A DNA stretch of 64,000 nucleotides, taken from positions 1-64,000 of the forward strand of contig CAYVQP010000004.1 in NCBI GenBank assembly GCA_964452775.1, written 5' to 3'. The notes beneath the pieces are model-generated. The model saw nothing but the letters and a program-made list of their open reading frames with translations. It did no database searches and was not told the origin of the DNA. Shown piece by piece: positions 16,431 through 24,046 of this stretch (its first letter is position 1; the number at the start of each line of letters is the position of its first letter). Position numbers and translations under genes: made by a program. Source of the stretch: JACKCB01 sp964452775. GTDB lineage: Bacteria > Chloroflexota > Anaerolineae > Promineifilales > Promineifilaceae.

Positions 16431-17567
16431 ATGAGCAAGAAATCAGTGATAGCAGCCCTTGTTGTATTGGTCCTTGCGTTGGTCCTGACCGCATGCGGCG
16501 GCACGCAGGAGCAAGTGGAAGTTACGCGCATTGTGGAAGTGACGCGGGTGGTGGAAGCAGAAGCCGCCGCCGATGACGCTGCTGCTGAGGAAGCGACGCC
16601 GGCCCCCGTTACCGGCGACACATTGGCGACGGTGCAGGAGCGGGGAACGCTGAAGTGCGGCGGCAACAACGCTGTCCCCGGCTTCGGTTACCTTGACCCT
16701 GAAACCAACGAATTTGCCGGCTTTGACATTGACTACTGCAAGGCGATAGCGGCGGCGGTGCTCGGCGACTCTACAGCCATCGAGATTCGCCCGACGACCG
16801 CTAACGAACGTTTCCCGGTGTTGCAGTCCGGCGAAGTTGATGTCTTGATCCGCAACACCACCTGGACGATCAGCCGCGACACTTCGCTGGGCTTTAATTT
16901 CGCTCCCACTACCTTCTATGATGGGCAGGGGATGATGGTACGCGCGGACAGCGGGATCACTTCACTGGAGGATCTGGCCGGCGGCACCATTTGCGTCCAA
17001 TCCGGCACGACCACCGAAAAGAATCTGGCGGATGTGTACCGCGCCCTGGGATTGGAGATCGAGCCGGTAGTGTTTGATGATGCCGACCGGACCCGGGAAG
17101 CATACGACGCCGGGCAATGCGACGGCTTCACTACCGACAAGTCCGGCCTGGTGTCGCAGCAAATTCTGTTGGCTGACCCGGCAGCGCACATCATTCTGGA
17201 TGCCACCATGTCCAAAGAGCCGCTGGGACCGCTGGTGCGCCACGGGGATGATAACTGGTTTGACATCGTTAAGTGGACGGTCAACTGCACTATCCAAGCA
17301 GAAGAGCTGGGAATCAACTCCGAGAACGTGGACGACTTCTTGGGCGGCGAAGATCCGGTTATCCAGAACCTGTTGGGCGAAACGGGCGACCTGGGCCTGG
17401 CGATGGGCCTGGGGACTGACTTCTGCTACCAGGTGATCAAGCAGGTCGGCAATTACGAAGAGATTTACATGCGCAATCTCGGCCCGGATACGCCGTTTGA
17501 TCTGCCTCGCGGCCCGAACCAACTGTGGACCGAAGGCGGCCTGCTGTACTCGCCTCCGTTCCGATAA
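16431..17567 (+). CDS. aapJ: Amino-acid ABC transporter substrate-binding lipoprotein
   Basis: Binding component of a general polar amino-acid importer (AapJ/BztA family, SBP family 3). The 378-residue precursor has a signal peptide with lipobox ALVLTAC, so Cys22 is lipid-anchored. The next residues, EVTRIVEVTRVVE, are a linker style common in Chloroflexota binding proteins. The binding fold begins near GTLKCGGNNAVPGFGY and includes FAGFDIDYCKAIAAAVLG and RNTTWTISRD. Cys188 and Cys230 flank part of lobe 2 and may form a disulfide. The ATG follows GGAGGAG. A strong hairpin separates it from the permease genes, consistent with more binding protein than permease being made. Confidence 0.93.
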   Translation: MSKKSVIAALVVLVLALVLTACGGTQEQVEVTRIVEVTRVVEAEAAADDAAAEEATPAPVTGDTLATVQERGTLKCGGNNAVPGFGYLDPETNEFAGFDIDYCKAIAAAVLGDSTAIEIRPTTANERFPVLQSGEVDVLIRNTTWTISRDTSLGFNFAPTTFYDGQGMMVRADSGITSLEDLAGGTICVQSGTTTEKNLADVYRALGLEIEPVVFDDADRTREAYDAGQCDGFTTDKSGLVSQQILLADPAAHIILDATMSKEPLGPLVRHGDDNWFDIVKWTVNCTIQAEELGINSENVDDFLGGEDPVIQNLLGETGDLGLAMGLGTDFCYQVIKQVGNYEEIYMRNLGPDTPFDLPRGPNQLWTEGGLLYSPPFR

Positions 17568-17597
17568 ATAGTCGCTGGTTCCATGTTTTAGCGTAAT

Positions 17598-17634
17598 AAG
17601 GGAGGCAGTACGCAGGCGCGTACTGCCTCCCTTT
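17598..17634 (+). terminator. Strong hairpin between aapJ and aapQ
   Basis: A perfect 16-bp stem (17598-17613 with 17618-17633) has a 4-base AGGC loop and is followed by only a short T-run (CTTTG). It lies 30 bp after the aapJ stop and before aapQ. It probably acts as a partial terminator or 3'-end stabiliser that keeps permease expression below that of the binding protein. Confidence 0.75.
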
Positions 17635-17685
17635 GCATACCTGCCTAGGTTTACCACTGGCTGAAATACGAAAGGATAGGCGCCT

Positions 17686-19317
17686 TTGACTGAACTGAGC
17701 CCTCAATCCCCACGCCAGAGCCAGGAGTCCATACCTTTCTGGCGTGACATTCGCGTACTGGGCGTCATCGCGCAGATCATTGTCCTGACGCTGGTCATTC
17801 TAGGGTTGGCCTGGATCCTGGGCAACATTGCCCAGAACATGCAGACTTTGGGTGGTAGCCAGTTTCTCTGCCGGGATGGAAGCTCCAGCATCCGCTGCGC
17901 CTTTGACTTTCTGCGGCTGGATGCCTCCTTTGACATCTCCGAGACCCTGGTTGACTATGATCCCAGCGATGCGTACCGGCAGGCCCTGTGGGTAGGTCTC
18001 CTGAACACGTTGCAGGTCTCCATTCTGGGCATCATCTTTGCCACTATTCTGGGCACGTTTGCCGGCATCGCCCGCCTCTCTGATAACTGGCTGATCAACC
18101 ACATCTCCAAGTGGTACATAGACCTGATGCGCAACACGCCGCTGTTGCTGCAACTGCTATTTATCTTGTTTGGCGTGCTGTTGCTGCTCCCTCCGATTGA
18201 TGAGGCTTACCAACCGTTTGGTCTACCCATCTATCTCAGCCAGCGCGGGATCAACCTGCCCTGGCCGGTAGCCATGCCGTCGTATCCGATCTGGCTGGCC
18301 TATTTTGTCGCCGCGGTGCTGGTGGCTCTCTTACTGTGGCTTGTCCTGGGGAGGCTGGAGGAGCGATCCGGTACGGCGCGCAATCGCCCATTCTGGATCG
18401 TGTCCGCAATGGTCATCATTTTGGGCGCCGGCTGGATTTCCACCACCGCTTTCGCGCAGAACCAGGGGATTCTCGTCTGGCAAGCGCTGCGCGTGCGAGA
18501 GATCGGCGATCTGGAGGCTGAGGCGTTGCGCCGCCTTGACATTGCTGAACTCTCAGACCTTGAACTGGAATTAGAGAGCGGAGCGCTGACCGATGAGGAT
18601 GTGGCAGCGGCAGCTTTTCGCATTTGTGCTGTTCGCGACGATCCAGCAGCCGATAACCTGGCCGCCTTACTGCGTTCGACAAATGTTCCCTATGAGTTCG
18701 AGCGGTTTGGCCGGACCGATCAGGCTACCGAGGCCTTCATCGCCGAAGAGTGCGAGGTATACGTCGGTTCGCTGGCCGTTTTGGCCGGGCAGCGGGTGCT
18801 GGTCGGTGAAAGCTCCCAACAGACGCTCTTGCTGCCCATCCCGGAGACGCCGGTTCGCATCTCGGTTCCGGCGATAGAAGGACTGAACTTCGTCGGCGGG
18901 CTGAAGATTTCGCCTAACTTCGCCGCAATCTTGATTGGTCTGGTGCTGTACACCGGCGCGTTCATCGCAGAGATCGTTCGGGCCGGCATCCAGTCGGTAC
19001 CCAAGGGCCAATCCGAAGCGGCGCGCTCCTTAGGCCTATCCGAAGGGCAGCGACTGCGTCTGGTCGTCTTGCCGCAGGCCCTAAGGGTGATCATCCCGCC
19101 AATGACCAGCCAGTATCTCAATCTGGCGAAGAACTCCAGCCTGGCGATTGCGGTCGGTTATCCGGATCTCTGGTCCATTGCCTTCACCACGTTGAATCAA
19201 TCGGGCCGGCCGATTCAGGTATTTGTTATTGTGATGGGCGTTTACCTGTCCATCAGCCTGGCAATTTCCCTGGTGCTGAACTGGTACAATCGCCGGATTG
19301 CCCTGGTGGAGAGATAG
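17686..19317 (+). CDS. aapQ: Amino-acid ABC transporter permease with a large extracytoplasmic insertion
   Basis: A 543-residue inner-membrane permease, roughly 140 residues longer than typical AapQ/BztB. The core is normal: LWVGLLNTLQVSILG, LMRNTPLLLQLLF, and the ATPase-contacting EAA loop SEAARSLGLSEGQRLRLVVLPQALRVIIPP. Between the fifth and sixth membrane helices, residues ~256-400 form an acidic soluble insertion that topology places outside the membrane. Its second half (311-372) resembles lobe 2 of the neighbouring AapJ, including two cysteines at the same 42-residue spacing. The start is TTG at 17686 after AAAGGA. The aapM start follows the stop by 2 bp. Confidence 0.9.
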   Translation: MTELSPQSPRQSQESIPFWRDIRVLGVIAQIIVLTLVILGLAWILGNIAQNMQTLGGSQFLCRDGSSSIRCAFDFLRLDASFDISETLVDYDPSDAYRQALWVGLLNTLQVSILGIIFATILGTFAGIARLSDNWLINHISKWYIDLMRNTPLLLQLLFILFGVLLLLPPIDEAYQPFGLPIYLSQRGINLPWPVAMPSYPIWLAYFVAAVLVALLLWLVLGRLEERSGTARNRPFWIVSAMVIILGAGWISTTAFAQNQGILVWQALRVREIGDLEAEALRRLDIAELSDLELELESGALTDEDVAAAAFRICAVRDDPAADNLAALLRSTNVPYEFERFGRTDQATEAFIAEECEVYVGSLAVLAGQRVLVGESSQQTLLLPIPETPVRISVPAIEGLNFVGGLKISPNFAAILIGLVLYTGAFIAEIVRAGIQSVPKGQSEAARSLGLSEGQRLRLVVLPQALRVIIPPMTSQYLNLAKNSSLAIAVGYPDLWSIAFTTLNQSGRPIQVFVIVMGVYLSISLAISLVLNWYNRRIALVER

Positions 19318-19319
19318 CG

Positions 19320-21005
19320 ATGACGACCTTGAGACAGAGTCTGCAGGCGATCTTCAACGGCGAGACGGAAGGTAGTTTCAGTCCGGCGCTCTGGATACGA
19401 GAAAACATCCTGCGTAGCGGGTGGCTGGCCCTCTGGCTGGTGATTCTCACCTACATCACACTTCAGATTGTGCTAAACCAGTTTGATACTGCGCCAATGG
19501 TGACCGGCGTTGTGCTCCTGGTATGGGCTGTGTCGGTCGGGGCAACCGCGATAGGCGGGATCACCCGGCGTCATAACCAGGTAACGCACTGGTTGAAGGA
19601 CAATCTGTACAATTCGATCACCAATGTGGAAATCACCTTGATCCTGGCCCTACTCTTGATCGCCGTGGTGCGCATCTTTTGGCGCTGGGCGGTCGTGTGC
19701 GCCAGTTGGACAACGGATCCGGAACAGGCGGCGCAGAATCTGACCAAGTGCGATCCACCCGGCGCGAATTGGGGGGCGGTCATTGACAATATGCGTAATT
19801 TGATGGTCTATCTCTACCCGGTAGACCAGACCTGGCGCATCTTGCTGGTATTGCTCCTATTCGCGGCGCTGCTTATTCCGAGTTTCTTCATCTATCGTGA
19901 GCGATACCGGCGCAGCCGCATCCGTCGCGTCTGGACGGTTCTCTGGCTACTATCGCCAATTGTCTTTTTTGGGATGTTATTGGGGGTGCAGCCGGCGGCA
20001 GCTCAGTCCGTGCTGATATTTGCCGGCGTGCTGGCCGGACTATTCGCCCTGGGTTATCTGACGCGTTGGATATCGCGGCGCTCGTCCGGCCTCCTTGTAC
20101 TGGCGTTTACGTTGGTGATGTGGATCGTGGCGGTAGCAGCCGGCGTTTACCTGCTGGTGGGGCAATTCAGAATAACGATCAACCCGCAGGCCTACTGGGG
20201 TGGTCTGCTGCTCACGTTGGTGCTCTCGATTTTTGGCATCATCGCCTCCTATCCCCTGGGCGTGCTGTTGGCGCTGGGCCGGCGCAGCACTATTCGCGGC
20301 ATCCCGGCCTGGTTGACCTATCTGGTCGCGATAGGGGTTGCCGCCTGGGGTTTGATCTTCAGCACACCGAAGCTGCTGGCTGACGCGCGTAACCTGTTTG
20401 AAACCGTGCTGGCGTTCTGGCCTCTCTTTCTACTCCTGATCGCCTACCTTTTCCAGCGCTACTTTCAGGGTAATGTCGTCTCGATGTTGAGCACGGTCTA
20501 TATCGAGACGGTGCGCGGCGTGCCGTTCATCACCATTCTGTTCATGTCCATCATCCTCTTCCCGATCTTCCTGCCCCCGGGCATGGAGATCCTGGGCACC
20601 TGGCGCGTGATGGTGGCAACGGCGCTCTTCTCGGCCGCATATCTTGCGGAAAATGTGCGCGGCGGTTTGCAATCGATTTCAAAGGGCCAGTATGAAGCCG
20701 GCGACTCTGTGGGACTAAACACGGTGCAGAAGTACCGGCTGATTATCTTGCCTCAAGCTCTGCGAGTGGTCATTCCGGCGATCGTGGGTCAGTTTATCGG
20801 CCTATACAAGGATACGACGCTGGTGGCGATCGTCGGCCTGGTGGACCTGTTGGGGGCGGCGAACCTGATTGCGGCGCAGCCGGACTGGCTGGGTGTCCGC
20901 CGGGAGCCTTACGTATTTATTGCGATCATTTACTTCGTTGGCAGCGCGGTGATGGCCGGCTATAGTCGCCGGTTGGAATCCCGGCTGGGTGTTGGCGAGA
21001 GATAG
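19320..21005 (+). CDS. aapM: Amino-acid ABC transporter permease (long variant)
   Basis: Second permease of the amino-acid importer, 561 residues against roughly 380 in proteobacterial AapM (family knowledge). The conserved C-terminal part includes STVYIETVRGVPFIT, YLAENVRGGLQSISKGQYEAG and the EAA-type loop GLNTVQKYRLIILPQALRVVIP. The extra length comes from an N-terminal block with several added membrane helices and from ~65 residues with about two helices inserted between GRRSTIRGIP and STVYIETVRGVP, where most homologues are continuous. The start lies 2 bp after the aapQ stop, so translation is coupled. Confidence 0.9.
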   Translation: MTTLRQSLQAIFNGETEGSFSPALWIRENILRSGWLALWLVILTYITLQIVLNQFDTAPMVTGVVLLVWAVSVGATAIGGITRRHNQVTHWLKDNLYNSITNVEITLILALLLIAVVRIFWRWAVVCASWTTDPEQAAQNLTKCDPPGANWGAVIDNMRNLMVYLYPVDQTWRILLVLLLFAALLIPSFFIYRERYRRSRIRRVWTVLWLLSPIVFFGMLLGVQPAAAQSVLIFAGVLAGLFALGYLTRWISRRSSGLLVLAFTLVMWIVAVAAGVYLLVGQFRITINPQAYWGGLLLTLVLSIFGIIASYPLGVLLALGRRSTIRGIPAWLTYLVAIGVAAWGLIFSTPKLLADARNLFETVLAFWPLFLLLIAYLFQRYFQGNVVSMLSTVYIETVRGVPFITILFMSIILFPIFLPPGMEILGTWRVMVATALFSAAYLAENVRGGLQSISKGQYEAGDSVGLNTVQKYRLIILPQALRVVIPAIVGQFIGLYKDTTLVAIVGLVDLLGAANLIAAQPDWLGVRREPYVFIAIIYFVGSAVMAGYSRRLESRLGVGER

Positions 21006-21075
21006 CGGATTGACGAGGGCGAGTTGACGGTCAGCGTCTGAAGTGACGGTCAACTGGACAGGAAGGAGAAGGAAG

Positions 21076-21831
21076 ATGGCGGTAGCAGCGAATGCGGAAG
21101 ACATTATCATTTGCCGGGATGTGCACAAATGGTATGGCGATTTCCATGCATTGCGGGGAATCAGTCTGACCGTAAAGACCGGCGAGGTTATTGTGATCAT
21201 CGGACCTTCCGGCTCCGGCAAATCCACCTTCATCCGTACTATTAACCGGCTGGAAGAGCATCAGTCGGGCGAGATTTTCGTGGAGGGCATAAAACTCAGC
21301 CACGACATCCGTAACATCGCTGAGATCCGCCGCGAGGTGGGCATGGTATTCCAACAGTTCAACCTCTTCCCACACTTGACCGTGCTGGAGAATGTGATGC
21401 TGGCGCCTGTGCATGTGCGCAAGTGGTCTCGCGACCGTGCGCAGGAAGTGGCCATGAAGTGGTTGACGCGGGTCGGTATTCCGGAGCAGGCGAAAAAGTA
21501 CCCCGGCCAGCTATCAGGTGGACAACAACAGCGGGTGGCCATCGCCCGCGCCCTGTCCATGGAACCCAAGATCATGCTCTTTGATGAACCCACATCCGCC
21601 CTGGACCCGGAGATGATCAAGGAAGTGCTGGACGTGATGCGTGATCTGGCTAATGAGGGCTACACCATCCTGGCGGTGACGCACGAAATGGGCTTTGCGC
21701 GTGAGGTGGCGGATAGGATCATCTTTTTTGACCAGGGGTTGCTGGTGGAGGAGAACACGCCGGCCGAATTCTTCAAGAACCCGAAACACGAGCGCACCAA
21801 GCTCTTCCTGAGCCAGATCCTGCAACACTGA
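21076..21831 (+). CDS. aapP: Amino-acid ABC transporter ATP-binding protein
   Basis: The 251-residue ATPase that powers the importer from the cytoplasm. Walker A is GPSGSGKST, the Q-loop region is VGMVFQQFNLFPHLTVLEN, the ABC signature is LSGGQQQRVAIARAL, Walker B is IMLFDEPTSALDPE and the switch histidine is in AVTHEMGF. Length and motifs match GlnQ/AapP polar amino-acid ATPases. The ATG at 21076 is preferred over an upstream in-frame codon at 21043 because of the strong GGAGAAGGAAG site. It is the last gene of the aapJQMP unit and is followed by a terminator. Confidence 0.96.
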   Translation: MAVAANAEDIIICRDVHKWYGDFHALRGISLTVKTGEVIVIIGPSGSGKSTFIRTINRLEEHQSGEIFVEGIKLSHDIRNIAEIRREVGMVFQQFNLFPHLTVLENVMLAPVHVRKWSRDRAQEVAMKWLTRVGIPEQAKKYPGQLSGGQQQRVAIARALSMEPKIMLFDEPTSALDPEMIKEVLDVMRDLANEGYTILAVTHEMGFAREVADRIIFFDQGLLVEENTPAEFFKNPKHERTKLFLSQILQH

Positions 21832-21871
21832 GCGAGGTTCCGCCGGCCTGATGTTCTCGCGCAATCAGGAC

Positions 21872-21910
21872 AAAACCCCGTAGGTCTTCACCCGGACCTG
21901 CGGGGTTTTT
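21872..21910. terminator. Terminator after the aap operon
   Basis: AAAACCCCGTAGGTC (21872-21886) pairs with GACCTGCGGGGTTTT, one G-U pair, followed by further T. The A-rich left arm makes it work in both directions, serving the convergent gene at 21920 as well. The ACCCCG(C/T)AG core recurs in terminators at 33441 and 47223. Confidence 0.9.
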
Positions 21911-21919
21911 GCGAGTGGC

Positions 21920-23821
21920 TTACCTGGACGCTGAAAACCAGCGAACCGGAAGGGCGGAGCGGGCAGCCTGGGCGGGGGTCAGACTACCGGCAACCACGCC
22001 GGCGATACTCTCCCATGAAAATAGATCGCGCTCGGCCAGCCGGACAGGTTGCGAAAAGGGGAAGGCCGTGCGCATGACATCGCTGAGCGGCCGGGGTAAT
22101 ATGCTCCAGTAACCGCTCTCCTGGGCGACGGAGGGTCTGGCGGGCACATGCCGCAATTGCGGAGCCAGGTAATGGTTGCTGAGGAAGACAACCCATTGCC
22201 AGGTGGCAAGCGGACGCCGGCTGTCCTGGCTGATGACGTTTCCCTGCACCCATAGGGGGGTCACGCCGTCAAAGCGGTCGGAGCCGGGAAGGGGCAGGAT
22301 ACCGAGGGTGCTGCGCTGGAGCTCCTGCTCAAAGTATACCGGCCTGCTCGTCCAGACGGCGACCTGGCGAAAGGCGATTGAGGTGAGGGCCAAACGGATT
22401 CGCTCTTCGGGCGGCAGAGTCCACAGCTCCGGCGTCATTTCCGCAATGCCGGCAAACCATTCATAGGCTGCCGTGACAGCCTGCGGCGAGAGCGCCTGTG
22501 GACAGGTGGAGGAGGCGTTGCGGCAGCTGTCCAGTTGCCAGCCAAAAGCATAGCTAAACAGGGCCTCCTTTCCTTCGTCCAGGAAGACGAAGCGCCGATC
22601 GGCGCCGTTCTGCGATTCGGCAAGCCGGAGCAAATCGGCGCTCATCTCCTGCCAGGTCCAGCGTACCGATGGCGGGGCAAGGTCGGCCGCTTCATAGGCG
22701 GACTGATCGTAATAGATCAGCGGCAACGCGGCGCTTTGCGGGGCCATCCATAATCTGTCATGCCACCGGCCGCCCTGCCAGATCTGTTCATAGAAGTCGC
22801 CCTGGGCAAACGCCGGATCGGATAGGGCGAAGTCAGTGAGGTCGAGGACGAGGCCGGAGGCAAGCGTCTGCTCGTCCGGCGTGAGCATGGCCCCGTCCAC
22901 AGCCGCCAGTAATCCGGCCTGCGACTGTGGAAGCGCGCTGAAGGGGATCAACTCGACGGTGAGGCCGGGATGGGCGACTTCAAATGCCGGGAGCAGGTCC
23001 TGGTGTTGGAGCAAGAGCTCATCCGGCACAGCAAAGCGAATGGCGGCCGGCGTCAGGTAATCCGTCAGGTGGTCGTGTAGATGTTGCCAAAATTGCGGAG
23101 CAGGTTCACCCCCGGCAGTCAGGGCCAGCAGGCGTGGAGATGGGAGGCGGATATGCCCGGGTTCGGCCGATGCGCCGGCGTCAGGCGCAATGGTCAACTC
23201 AATCGGCGCCGTCCCCGGCCGGCAGCCTGTGGCGCACAGGTCGCTGATTGTCCGGGCCACGTAGTCGGCAATGGCCGCCGCCCATTCGCGATCCAGCTCG
23301 TTGTAATGCAGGTTGCCCCAGGAGTAGCTTTCGCGAAGCGGCTGCTGCCAAAAATCGCTTCCGGCGGGGATTTGCACAATCCTGTCCGCTTCTCGCCGAA
23401 AGAATTGCACCCGTTGGAAATGGCTGCCCCCTACGTTCCAACTCATGTTGGCCCAGATTTCGTCGGCCCGGCTGCTGACCCGAGAAACCGTTAGGCCGGC
23501 GCGGATGGGTTCCTGGAACTCCGGCCTCAATTGCGCCATGCGCCAGGCGGGATCCAGGGAGAAGGTAGCAAAAAAGAGGTCGCCGTCGCCGGCCAGCAGC
23601 GCCTCTTGCTGCCTGTCCAGCAAGCTCTGGATCTCTTGTTGCAGACGCTGTTCCGCGCGTAGCGCGGATTGTCGGCCGGCGTGCCAGACGAGCGCCAGCG
23701 TCAGCGCACCCAGTATGAGAAGGGCGATAGTTGTCAGGGACGTAAGCCGCCAACGAAGCTGTTGTCGCTCCGGCGCCTGTTCATCGTCGTCGCCAATTCT
23801 CCAATCGAGTTGGGTGCTCAT
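21920..23821 (-). CDS. Membrane-anchored protein with solute-binding-protein-like domain
   Basis: A 633-residue protein. A ~25-residue charged cytoplasmic start precedes one membrane helix (LTTIALLILGALTLALVW, about 28-45). A first outer domain (about 55-215) has no confident match. From about residue 260 the sequence resembles family 1 extracellular solute-binding proteins: LLPAFEVAHPGLTVELIPF, LDLTDFALSDPAFAQGDFYEQIW, LPLIYYDQSAYEAADLAPPS and WTWQEMSADLLRLAE. It has no lipobox and no permease or ATPase partner nearby, so it may be a sensor or scavenging module rather than a transport component. No clear ribosome-binding site precedes the ATG at 23821. Confidence 0.7.
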   Translation of the reverse strand: MSTQLDWRIGDDDEQAPERQQLRWRLTSLTTIALLILGALTLALVWHAGRQSALRAEQRLQQEIQSLLDRQQEALLAGDGDLFFATFSLDPAWRMAQLRPEFQEPIRAGLTVSRVSSRADEIWANMSWNVGGSHFQRVQFFRREADRIVQIPAGSDFWQQPLRESYSWGNLHYNELDREWAAAIADYVARTISDLCATGCRPGTAPIELTIAPDAGASAEPGHIRLPSPRLLALTAGGEPAPQFWQHLHDHLTDYLTPAAIRFAVPDELLLQHQDLLPAFEVAHPGLTVELIPFSALPQSQAGLLAAVDGAMLTPDEQTLASGLVLDLTDFALSDPAFAQGDFYEQIWQGGRWHDRLWMAPQSAALPLIYYDQSAYEAADLAPPSVRWTWQEMSADLLRLAESQNGADRRFVFLDEGKEALFSYAFGWQLDSCRNASSTCPQALSPQAVTAAYEWFAGIAEMTPELWTLPPEERIRLALTSIAFRQVAVWTSRPVYFEQELQRSTLGILPLPGSDRFDGVTPLWVQGNVISQDSRRPLATWQWVVFLSNHYLAPQLRHVPARPSVAQESGYWSILPRPLSDVMRTAFPFSQPVRLAERDLFSWESIAGVVAGSLTPAQAARSALPVRWFSASR

Positions 23822-24046
23822 TCGTGACTGAACGGCTAATATTAGTGTAGGTTAAATATTTCTGATACACTATGACATGGATGGGCCTGTTTGGCAAGGG
23901 CGTGGCTGCGCGTGGCCGGTTCCAGCCGCGTAGCCGGTTGCTTCACAAGACCATCACTGTGTGCTTAGCTTGTAGTATCTAAAAAACCTGGATAGCGGAT
24001 AGGCAGCGGGACTGAAACGTTCCCGCGTTGTTCGGCATTGAATGAG

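Noticed and set aside
16228..16494. Small minus-strand gene upstream of aapJ
   Set aside because: It overlaps the aapJ start and signal peptide, has no ribosome-binding site and no family similarity.
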